A stretch of DNA of 41,009 nt from Lingula anatina (lineage: Eukaryota; Brachiopoda; Lingulata; Lingulida; Lingulidae), in contig NW_019776142.1 in the NCBI RefSeq assembly GCF_001039355.2, positions 59,445 through 100,453 of the forward strand. The letters run 5' to 3'. The translations under genes and the position numbers were made by a program. Below the pieces are notes generated by a model. It was given only the letters and a program-made list of their open reading frames with translations. It was not told the origin of the DNA and made no database searches. This document shows positions 19,701 through 31,936 of the stretch, piece after piece (the stretch's first letter is position 1; every line of letters starts with the position of its first letter).

Positions 19701-22700
19701 CGCTTGTGTATATCTTGCACATAGTGGTTTGGTCATTATATGAATAGATAATTAATCTCCAAGTGTTTATTAATTTTAAAAATAATTGAATAAGCTTATG
19801 AATGATGTGGTATTTTCAACCTTGATACGTGCACAAAGCACGACATGAACGCATCGGATGACACTTTCGGCCATTTTAGAAGTGGACTTTTCAGAATCTA
19901 AATTCATTTTTTAAACTCTTCTGATAATCCTCCTTTAAATGCAACTCTCCACACTTTTATTAGCGAAAGGGTAATTAAATGTAGTGCAATGGACCTTGGA
20001 CCTAAATAGGAGTCTCTTATTATGTCCATGAATGGACATTACCCCCTCCATGCAAGGTAAGGGCAAATTGTAGCTCACCTGCCTAATTCAACCGTCACTG
20101 GTAACAACGTACCGTGTATTGTTAGGGGTAAGACCGAGGGAGACAGAGATAAAAAACATCACACTCCGTTAGATATAAAAACTAATTAACATCGTTTGTA
20201 AAAAGTCCAGGCTCTGTTACTAAGGAAATAGTGATCTGGAGTATAAGAAATTCATACTAAGCCCGATTATCGTTGTAAGGGGTGACATGCCCCTTTCACC
20301 GCCCCATTCCAATTACATTTACAGGCCATGTTGGTGAAGGATTCTATATTTATATTTTATCAACCCCGGTCCTGAATGGGGGTCTACACAAATTAACCTG
20401 CAAGCGACTCAGCCTTTGCTAAGATTTACGCTTACCAGGTCAAGTTCGAAAATGTAGGTTACAACTGCACATTCTTATATATAATAGCTATCGCAATAGC
20501 TTAAGAAAGGCCACCTATCCATGAATGGGTTTGCATTTGCAAAGGTTTAAAAATACAATCAATAAACATATTAACCAAATGAACATTGTTTTCAGTTAAC
20601 ATTTATTGATTTATTATTTTGATAGCAATATATCAACAATATGTCAGGTAATAAATAAAAAATATTATATATTAAAATAAAAATTGCATGTCGCGCATGC
20701 GCAGAAAGCATATCAAGACCAAGCGCTTTGTCATTTTTCTCAAAAGTAAATTGTGATTTATTTTTTGTTTGTTACTCGAGTTTTCAATATTCCCCCTTCA
20801 AACCTAACTCTTCACACTGTCATAAGTTGAAAATAATAACAAAACCGCCGTTGACAACATTACCTTATGGTGATGAGACAGAGCATGTCTACGTTCATGT
20901 AAGTAACTCGGTCTATAACAAGTTTCACGTTTACAAGGTTTTTATCACTAATGGGCGGTCCTACGGATTATAAGTAATGACACTTTACATGGTATCTTTT
21001 GAGGGCCCATCCATTAAAAATACAAAGCACAATCATCAATAGCACAATCAAAAGCCATTCTAAAGGAGAATTTCGCGGCAATTATTCGCATCCGCCTGCT
21101 GTCTTTAGAAAAATGGTTGGTTGCAATTTAAATTCATAATCATAGGCTTTAAGCTGATAAATATAACTTACCAGCAGGATAGCAAAGTTGGTCAGATGGC
21201 GAGAAAAGCACGTGGTGGAATTCTCGTCCGTCGAGTTGACCTCCAGGCCGTCAGTGGACCACACTCTCGCTGAAAGATTGCATTGCACTTTTTATTTGCA
21301 GTCCAAGTTCTGGTTAACACCCATAACTAATAAATTCAATGGAAATACAAAAGATGCAGTGGAAATCTAAGTACCGGTAAGTGCTGTTTTTCACATGAGT
21401 AATAGGATGGCATAGTGCGAGTATGGTTTATCGTTTTTAAAGTAGTATTGTCCCATATGGTGAAATAAAGTGATATAACAGCACAAATAAAACTGGCAAT
21501 GACTTTACCCGGAAGTCACAAGCGTGACATCGTTTGTAGAAAAAATAGGGGCTACTAAAGGATTAGTCGATTAAAATTGTGAAACGACTTGACTTGACAA
21601 CGTGGTATTTTTCTCAGCATATTCCGAGACTATAAATTCAGAATGTAAACTTCGAACACCACCCCATACCTGTGGCATTCCAAAAGGCACATATGTGAGG
21701 GGCACCGACCTGAAATGATAAGTGGTTAACGTTAGATCATGAATGAAATCCTCTACGTTTTGTATTGATCGATATATAGATCTTGCATAATAAATAACCC
21801 TTCTTAATCCATTTATACAACGACTTTTACCAAATGGGGCTAGGACCCACCAAAATACTCATTTGATGGGTCATAGAATATGATATAAAATAAACATGTT
21901 CTTACCCCCGAGGAATCAATTTAATTCCAAACATTAATTGCCCTACTAACAATCTTATATTATCAGTAAAACTGAAAGCGCGCTGAAAATGACAACTTTA
22001 TACCTCCACATTCGGAAGAGTGAAAACCACTGGCTCCGTGAGATTCAGAATGCGTGTATTCTTCACAGTGGCCGCCACCACCCCTCTGTTCTCTAGGGAC
22101 CCGTACTTCTCCTCTGAATGGTTATGTTCCATGAAGAACTTGCTGTTAGCGTAGTAGACGAACGAAACCCTCGTAGTTGTTGCGTTGACATTTTCAGCCT
22201 CGGACGCGGACTGTTCAAAAACCTCAGTGGGAAGGAACATTCTGGTGTTTTTCTGATTTGAAAAGAAAAATAAGGAGGCTGGATGATGACCGATTGAAGA
22301 AGGAATGCAGTGACTGAGTAGCAACTTTCCGTGNNNNNNNNNNNNNNNNNNNNNNNNNNNNNNNNNNNNNNNNNNNNNNNNNNNNNNNNNNNNNNNNNNN
22401 NNNNNNNNNNNNNNNNNNNNNNNNNNNNNNNNNNNNNNNNNNNNNNNNNNNNNNNNNNNNNNNNNNNNNNNNNNNNNNNNNNNNNNNNNNNNNNNNNNNN
22501 NNNNNNNNNNNNNNNNNNNNNNNNNNNNNNNNNNNNNNNNNNNNNNNNNNNNNNNNNNNNNNNNNNNNNNNNNNNNNNNNNNNNNNAAAAAGTCAAAAAA
22601 AAAAAAAAAAAAAACTCGACCTCGACCATTTATTTAAAACGCGATTTATCGCTTTACCTTACTGACCACCGACACTCATGGCAAATTAGGAAAAAAAATC

Positions 22701-25700
22701 ATTAAATCTTCTACGGCCTATATACATGTATATGTACACCAGTTTGACTGCACCGTAGGCAAGAAGAGAAATGCATTTTATACTATACCCATTGTGTTTT
22801 GACTCCACCATGTGTTGTATTTTTTTCTTCAGAATTCTCTGGACCCCGTCTGTTTGGAAGAGGGACTTCCATGGCCTCTACGGCAATGTTGCTGGACTCA
22901 AGCTGTATTTTACTTACAGAGGTAAGGTTGACGCTCTCTGTAAAGTGCTCGAGAACTTGGAGCAATCTGAAGCAATGGGAATAAACATAAACTTTTAAAA
23001 AGTATTGATGTTTACAACAATGGATTTCACTGACAGCATTGTACGATGTATATGAGCAACTTACAAATACTGCTGTTTATATGGATTTCAGTCTAAAGGG
23101 AGAAGCCTTAAACTGTCCTTCCTGTGGCGTGTACGTTAACGTGAAAATGGCCAACCAAGACATTTTACGAGCACGTCTTCGTATCACACTTTGCAGAGGC
23201 CCACCACAAATGGGGGGTGAGGTGGGGGGGGGGGGGGGGGGGCTTACATGAAGCTCTACAAGTAACAATAGATGGCTTACCTTTCTGCAGCGTGCGATTG
23301 GTCGTTGCTCTCGTGCAAAACCTCCTCGTCTGCGTCCATAACGTTACTGATGGTGGTTAACATGTTCTTAGCAATCTGTTTGACAGAAAAAATATCCGAG
23401 ATAAGTAGTAAGCTGATAAATTTGTATCATGTCTCATGCATTTTATTCTTCCAATAAATACATTTTTTATCTCGATCGGCCAATTTTAATTCTGTATTTT
23501 TTGAACAAATTTCAGATTTTAATTAAAATAAATCACTGCATTTTTTGCTTCAAAGATTTTCAATTTTTAATCATCGGTGCGCCTTACTCCATCTGAAATT
23601 GTTGGTTGATTATAAGAAGGAATCCTTGTCCTCGAGAAACAACAATAAACTCCACGCAAAAGAAAGCCCAATAATTGAGCAAGAATAAAACAACACAAGA
23701 GATTTTTTATTTACAGGTGATTACCCCCCTCCTTTTCCGTCCTGTCGCCCAGGGAAATAACACGTGTCTGACGGCACATACAAGTTGTCATATTATAATA
23801 TATGAATATTATATTAAATATTATATAAGATATTAAAACAACCACCCCTTACTTCCATGTCTACAGTGGCATAATCCACCACAATCTGCATCTCGTCTGC
23901 CACACTGGAGACTTTCTCTGGAGCTAGGTTCTCCGGAACGGACGTGGCGTTCACTGTCTTGGTGGCTACTTCTCTAGCTCCCGAAGGTCCAAGCTGGACA
24001 ATAGATATTATAGTAAAAAGTTTGTGAAGTTTGGCTTGTGTTTGTATGTGTGCGTGCGTCGAAATACCACACTGTAAAACCGCATTACAAAATTTAAAGA
24101 AATGGTCTGTAAGACATTCCCAAAGGATTTTTGATGAAAAGTGACTCGGCTACAAAAGCAACATATGCAATGACTAAAATTAAAGTTGGAAATAAGGATT
24201 TGATATTTGAGAAGGGAAACGGTTGAAGGATACCTCACCAGAACATAAATCACCTCTAAAAATAAATTTAAAAATTAAAAAAATTAAAACAAACCTCATT
24301 GCACTGTTCAAGCTGTGGGGTTTCCCAGCGCGCCATGCCTGAGGAATCAACTGAGCAGCGGCGTGTTGCTTGTCCGTTTCCAGGAGACCCGTAAGGACAT
24401 TCGATGCTGACCACACCCTGAGAGTGACGTGATTTCGGCCATACGAATTTGCCCTTTGAGTTGATCAAAGTCTCATTCTGGCATGTTGCTGGGAAAAGAA
24501 ACAGGAAGTTTGAAGATGAAAAAGAGAGGTATCACTGAGAGCGTCAAGGCTTCTTGTACTGTATTAATGACCAAAGAGAAGTAAGTACAAACTACTGAGT
24601 ACAAAAAGAAGAACTATTACAAATTCTAACAGGATTCTCTCACTGGTTTTGGGCTATAGGGTATGATTTATGCTACCCCACTAAAGTAAGAATGAAAATG
24701 TCGCTTGCACATAAAAACGAAGAAACATAGAAAAGTTGGACTTAAAATGAAGATCGAAACATAAAACTTAGTTTGATCCAGAAATACCCTCACTTACATG
24801 TACCCGAGTACTCTAAAGCATTAGTTACCGTTGTATGAAAAACATTCGCATTTTAAAAGACTACAAATGTATTTTAAAAGACTACAAAAATGCTAAATAC
24901 ATAAATCTTAAGGATCGAACCAACTATCAACTTTAGTTCTTTAGTAAAACGGGACCACGCTCAGTGGTGAACTGACGATGAGTTTTTCCTTTGCTTCACT
25001 CACCGGCAATCTGACAATGTACCCCGCTGTATCCAGGTTGACAGCTACAGGTGTAACCGCTAGGACCGTCATCGCAACTGCCGCCATTTTGACAGGGATC
25101 CGAACGACACTCGTCAAGATCTATTTCACAATTTGCACCTGATGGAAAGAAAAATGAGTGCTACCTGCATTAATTCTAAAGTATAATAGGTAAATTGTTT
25201 GTAAGATCTAAGATTAAGAACTGATTAAGAGGGATACAGAGTAAAAAAAAGTTTGAATGTGTGTCTTTTTTAATAATTTTTATCACACGAACTCTTCTGT
25301 TTGGAATAACCTTACGTTGTCCATTTGGGCCACAGGGACCGTCTTGTATGTAGGCAAATGTACGAACTATGTCCTATACAGATAAACCTGAGGCTCAGAT
25401 TATTCTGCACATGCTGCCTATGTTTGAAACTACACTGAACGTAAACAAACATGGCCACTTTTCATTCAGAGCTTTCGATGTGACTATTCTGAAACATGCC
25501 TTTTCATGCAACGTCTAGAACTTTTCCATGCAAAGAGCCAACAAATAAACAAAAAGAAAAAAATGTTTGAGTTAGTAGGAACAAAGCTTCTAAAAATATT
25601 ATATAATGTCTAACATGTTTATATCTACGAATTCTCAAAGCATACCGGTGAATCCAGCCTTGCATTCACAAAGGTACGCATTCACCCCGTCCTTACAATA

Positions 25701-28700
25701 CGTGGAGTGGTCGGGGTGGCAGGGGGAGGAGGCACACTCGTCAATGTTAACCGCGCAGTCTGGTCCAGCAAAACCTGCCATGCAGTCGCACGTGTAGTTA
25801 TTGAGAGACGGGGTGCATCGCCGGCTCGTTTCGCTGCACGGGTTGGAGGCACATAAATCAACGATGCTTTCACACTTTTCACCTATTGGAGATTTTTCAG
25901 ATTAATACACAAGCACATGCATGTAATAGCGACTTCGTATTTTTATTAAAATTAAAATTCTACTACGGCAATTTTAAAAAATAGAAATTAACAAGGACTG
26001 GACTGGAGGACTGGAGTTTTTATATACTTTAAAATCACACTATATACCCGCTGTGACACTACAAACGTGCACTGGAAACAAATATAACGCAAACCTGCAT
26101 GTTTGTATTTTTCTACCAGCTGTTACCACGCTTTCATGCAACCCTTATTCAAAAACGTATCTTCATGCTTTGTATTTGACAGACAGCAATATATTCAAAG
26201 CGCATAAAACAGCGCCAGAATACTGAGGACAAGCATGCACAATTCAATAATCTAACTATGCTAAACGTCCCTAGCAAACAAACAAAAATAAATAAACAAG
26301 TAAACTTATATTCAGTCTGAGTTTTAGATAACTGACGGCAACCATGCCCAATATATAGTGGGCCTATTTTTGCAGTGGATGGGTACAAAGCACAGCCACC
26401 GGAACATATGAGCCTTGTATTATTCAGAGACAACTCGATGTCATATTTAGGTTGCTTCTGAATTAATTTTTCCACGTTACAAGCACGTCTCGTCTACCTC
26501 ACAGGTAGACCACTCTAACACTTGAAGAATTCTTAAGTCTTTTAGAAGTTCATTTCGAGAACTTTTAAAAGTGAAGCTGAATCGCCGTCAGTCATCTGAA
26601 AATCAGAGTTGCTCAAGCAACGACAAAAATCACAAAACAAAGGCAAATACCTGTATACCCCGGGGGACACTGACACCCATACCCGCCAACCTCGTCAACA
26701 CATGTAGCATTATTGACACACGGGTTGGAAAGGCACTCATCTAGCTCATCTTGGCAGAGGTCGCCACCATAGCCTGGCTGGCACTGACAATTAAAAGCAG
26801 TGGTCATATTGTCTACTCTAACACAACTAGCATTATTCACACAAGGGGATGGTGAGCAAGGATCGGTTTCAGTATCGCAATGGAGTCCTTGGAAACCCTC
26901 TGCGCAGATGCATTTGAACGTGTTGTTGTTATGGACGCTGCACGTGGCCCCATGGAGACAAGGGCTGGATGAGCAAGGGTTCTCATTTTCACGACAAAGG
27001 GGGTCCGTGGAGTCATCTGTACATAAGCATCGGTAGCTGTCTTCTACTATTTCACAAACAGAATTTCCAACACACGGGCTGGATGCACATGGGTTGGTGA
27101 GCATTTGGCAATCTTCTCCGGTGAAATCTGGTAGGCAATGACACACCGGACCATTAGGCAATACTGTACAAGTTCCATTATTAAAGCACGTGTGTTCGGC
27201 GCATGCGTCATGTGTATCATTTAATCTGTCTTCGCACAATGCACCACTATAACCCCGTTGGCAAATGCAACTGAACGTCTCGTTAGAAGGGTCTATTACA
27301 CACGTGCCAGCATGTTTGCAGGGGCTAGAAGAACAGGAGTCAATGTTACGATGACAATTCCTCCCTGTCTTACCAGGTGCGCAAATACACGTGTATCCCA
27401 TTGCCCCATCCTCTAAGCAGGTGGCCGCCCGATGGCAAGGGTTTGACGCGCATGCGTTGACTCTTGATAACTCGCAACGAGGCCCTGTATAATTTGAAAA
27501 ACACTCGCATTGTGCGTCCGTTCCGTTATTCGAACAGGTTCCGCCATTTAGACAATATCCGGAATAACATGGAGTAGTCACATTCTCACCTTCACAACGT
27601 TCTCCCGTGAAGCCTTCTTGGCAAAGGCATTGAAAACCACTGTCGGTTGTTGTACACGTTCCATTGTTCATACAAGGCAGTGAGTCACAGGCCGCAGAAC
27701 CGTTAGCATTTGCGAGTTCACAATGACGACCTGCAAATCCTCTTGGGCAGTGGCAACGGAAAGTGATTCCGGTTTCCACACACGTTCCGTTATTATGACA
27801 TGGGCTTGGATAACAGCTGGACTTAGTTTCGTTTTGAGTTGGCATACGTATGTCGCAAAATTTCCCTGCAAATCCATCCGCACAATCGCATCTAAAATTC
27901 TGGTTTAGCTGGAAACAGGTGCCTCCATTCCAACAGGGGTTCGTTTCACATTGCAAGGCACTATTGGGATCAGTGGCGTTGTTATTTGAAAGAGGAGTGT
28001 CGCACGTTTTACCACGGAATCCAGAGGTGCAGACACAAATGATTTCACCCTCTCTCTCCAGACACGAGCCATTGTTCATACAGGGATTTGTATCACACAG
28101 GCCACTCACGTTAGTTTGGGTTCTATTTGTGTCGTCGCCCACTACAAATGTCTCACACAGCACACCGACATAGTTTTTACTGCACTCGCATGTGAAGCTA
28201 CCGTTTTCTTGCACACACGTGGCATTGTTTTTACAAGGGTTTGAGTCACAGGTTTTGGTGGCGTTACGCGTGTTAGCAGTACCATTGGCGGTAAAAGTCG
28301 TGTTTTCACAGTCCGTTCCTATAAAAGGGGGCATGCAAACACAAACGTAACTGGAATCCCCCTCTTGGCACGATCCAGAGTTCTTACAGGGATTTGAGGC
28401 ACACAATGTTGATGAAACGTTCTGGGTTTGGTTTGTAAATTCGTCTTCAACAAATTTGAGCTCACAGTTTTCCCCTGTATAAAGTTCTAGACACTCGCAA
28501 GTATACAGTTCAGTGTCTTTTGCCGTACATGTACCATTATTCAAACATGGCAAATCGTCGCACGGATCGACAACTTCGGGTATCTTCGTCTCGCAGTTCT
28601 CGCCTGTAAAATTAGCAGAACATACGCAATTTATGCCTCCGTCTGCTGTCATTAAACATGAAGCATTGTTCTTGCAAGGCTCGCATTCTGTGACGTTAGT

Positions 28701-31700
28701 ACTAGCGTTATTGGGTTTCGCCATCTCTTCGCATGCTCTTCCAGTGAAATGAAGCGGGCATGTGCAGGTGTATGTGTGATTTTGGTTTCCGGGTACACAT
28801 GCGCCGTTATTCAGACAGGGGTTAGAATCACAAGGGTTTATAATGGTAGCATTATCATTGGGTTCGATTTCCGTCAAATTTGCTGAGATTATCATATGTT
28901 CACAGTGAGTTCCAGTTAGGTGCGACGGGCAGATGCAGGAGTAGGAGTCTACGAGATCAACGCAAGTGGCGCCATTTTTACATGGACTTGAGAAACATTT
29001 GTTCAATTCGTCTTCACAATTGATCCCAGAATACCCAGGCAAGCAAAAACATTTATAACCACCAGGCAAGTTCATACAAGTTGAATTATATTTGCAGGGA
29101 TGGGAGAAGCAATGACCAAGGTTTGTCTCACAATTGGGACCGGTATATGGATCAATACAAGCGCATTTATATGAATTAACTATAAATGCTTCTTCATCAT
29201 CATAATCAATCACTGATTGAAGACTTGCATTAAGTGGAAGGGTCGCAGTTACGTTATAAAGCACACAACTTCCACCATTTTGGCACACACTCGAGCTACA
29301 AAAATTATAATTCTGACACCGGTTGCCTGAAAAACCAGCACCGCACTTGCATTCAAAAGTACTATTAGCTCTAGCAGTGCACACACCACCGTTAAAACAC
29401 ACGACTGATAAGGCGTTGCTACATATATCGAAAGTTTCACATCTCTCACCAGTATATCCAGCAGCGCATGCGCATTCAAAATTGGTTTCATTGATCGCCC
29501 GACAGGTGGCGTTGTTTTTGCAGTCGGCGGTGAAGCACGGGTCTATCATTTCACAAGCTTCACCCCAAAATCCCGCAGGGCAGTCACAGGTGTAGGTATT
29601 GTTAATGGACGCATTCCGACAGGTACCCCCGTTCTCGCAGAGTCCATCGATGCTGCAAATGTCGAAGAAGTCGCAGCGTTCCCCGTAGTACCCGTGAGAG
29701 CACTCGCAGGTAAAGTTCTCGTTCGACGTAGCATTACACGTCGACATGACCGAGCAAGGATTCGAAGAACATGGATCGAAAAGGTCGCACAGTTCGCCGT
29801 AGAATCCCGTCCCACAGATGCACGTGAAGTTGGTGTCGCTGCTCCTGTTGCAAAGGGCGCCATTTTGGCAGGGTGACGAAGCACATGGGTCATAAGTCTC
29901 ACAGTTCTCACCGCTGTAACCGTCTCGGCAGTGGCAGATAAAATCAGTTAGGGACACGTTCTCGCATTTTCCGCCATTAAGACAGCCTCTGATCACACAG
30001 GGGTTGCGGAATTGGCAATGGTTACCATAGTAACCATCAATACACGTGCATTTGTATGTCGCATTTTCGGTTTGGCAAGTGCCGTTATTTTCGCAAGGAT
30101 TCTTTGAGCAGTAGTCGAAGTACTGGCAGTTGTTACCGAAGTAGTTCTCTGTGCAGGAACAGACTTCGGTCCTGCCACTGTCAATTGTACAATTCATATT
30201 CTCACAAGTGTTCCCAACACACTTGTTATAAGTTTGGTCGCATATTTTCCCATAGTACCCATCGGGGCACTGACACTGGAAAGTGTCGGATGTCGTATTC
30301 AGACACGTGGCGTTCCCGAAGCAAGGGGACGACACGCAGGGGTTGAACGATTGGCACGTGTCGCCATAGTAACCAGTGAGGCAATTGCACTGAAAGGAGG
30401 CCCCGCCATCAGTTTGAACGCATGTGGCATTGTTTGCGCACGGAGAAAGTAGGCACGCGTTGTAGTCCGTGCAGTTAAACCCCGTCCAGCCCGGCGCGCA
30501 AGTGCACATGTAGTCACCCACCGTGTCTGTGTGCACACACGTGGCATTGTTCTTGCACGGAGTGTGCAATTCGCAAGCGTTTATAAGTTCACACGTGTCG
30601 TTGTAGTACCCTGCAAATAAACAATAACATTTCATCAGCGTGGCAATTATTGAACAATTGATTATGCTGAAAATGCTTCGACTGTAAATGTCTGATATAC
30701 TAGTGAAATGGTCTGTGCGGATTTAGAGAGTTCACACACAACTTGAAACTTAAATCAAAATCTAAAACGAAAAGAAAAGCGTCGAGGGTAAAGAGAGTAT
30801 TTAAGCAGTGCATGTCATAACAGAATTGCCATCAGAGAACAAATACTAATCAGGTGCATCTATTTAATATCTAACATTATAAATAGGCATAGTGAAGAGA
30901 AACGCGTTTAAATAAGCTTCAGTCAAGTGCAAAGTTTTAACTACAGTAACGCCATTATCAACAAAAACAAGCATCACGTTTTGCTCCAGTTGTGTCACAC
31001 TCTTCCTCATTTCAAAATGTCGTGTGCATTGTATCGGCAAATAATGACGGTACTGTATGTGCATCTTACCAGGAGGACAAGTGCATGAAAATCTGTCGCC
31101 TAGAGGAGTGCAGCTACCTTTGTGCAAGCAAGGGGAACTAAAACAAGGATCAAAGAGTTCACACTCAGAACCAGAGTAGCCTGGCAAGCAATCGCAAGAA
31201 TAGCCATCGGGTTTTGGCGAATTCGATAAATTCCGACAAGTTCCGGAATTTTTACAAGGCGAGGAATGACAGTGATTTGACAACTCACAGTTTGTACCAT
31301 AGTTCATAGGTAAGCAACGACATGCATAGGAGTTGTTGCTTTTCAGATTTATACAAGAGCCAAGGTTTTGGCAGGGATTAGAAAAACATGCATCTACGTG
31401 TTCACAGTTTTTGCCGGACGTCCCGGGCGGACATCGGCATCTGTATGAAAGGATAAAAGCTGCCGTAATAGAAGCGCCCAAAGTCGGCCCTCGCAAGTTC
31501 AAAGGGACACATTGGCCGTTATTTAGACAAGGCTGTGAGGCACATGCTGTTTTCCTTTCGCAAATCCTCCCATAATAACCTTCTTTGCATTGGCATTTGA
31601 ATCCCGGACGCTGTCTGATAGGGACGCAGGTACCCTCGTTACGACAGGGCTTGAGGCCACACACTGGCAAAAAAAGGAAATTTAACAAATAAGAGGTGAA

Positions 31701-31886
31701 GTTTCATTTGAGGAAAAACATCTATATGTAGTTGTATTGTTGCTCAGAGCTATACTGTTAAACTGGTATTATTGATTAATTCACATGTAGGCCTACTACA
31801 ACGTTTGAAAAAAGAAACATTACTAGTACTTATTATCGTTGGTCAATTTGAAGCAATAACCAATATAGGCCCTAGTTTAGTAAACC

Positions 31887-31936
<50 letters not shown>

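Larger units (their letters stand above)
18770..20690. repeat. tandem duplication of about 1.0 kb (intronic units U12 and U13)
   Basis: GTGCACAAAGCACGACAT recurs about 1,005 bp apart (18,824 and 19,828), as do AATGTAGTACAATGGACC-type blocks, the hairpin ATGTCCAT/ATGGACAT (19,008 and 20,021) and the cores (19,347 and 20,362). Identity is high, so the duplication is recent. Extra sequence at about 19,620-19,745 in the first copy matches 9,690-9,790. Confidence 0.85.
18021..21171 (-). other. aGPCR intron 14, filled by repeat array
   Basis: This 3.15-kb intron separates the GPS exon from TM1. It holds a CAGGCGGACCCTGG transposon-like end (about 18,084), a fragment of the inverted-repeat arm (about 18,198), and three same-orientation copies of the hairpin-core unit. 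Confidence 0.8.

Noticed and set aside
23077-23268. Minus-strand frame with poly-Pro between GAIN exons 10 and 11
   Set aside because: Pro comes from the G homopolymer, and exons 10 and 11 already join into a continuous GAIN helix with matching phase.
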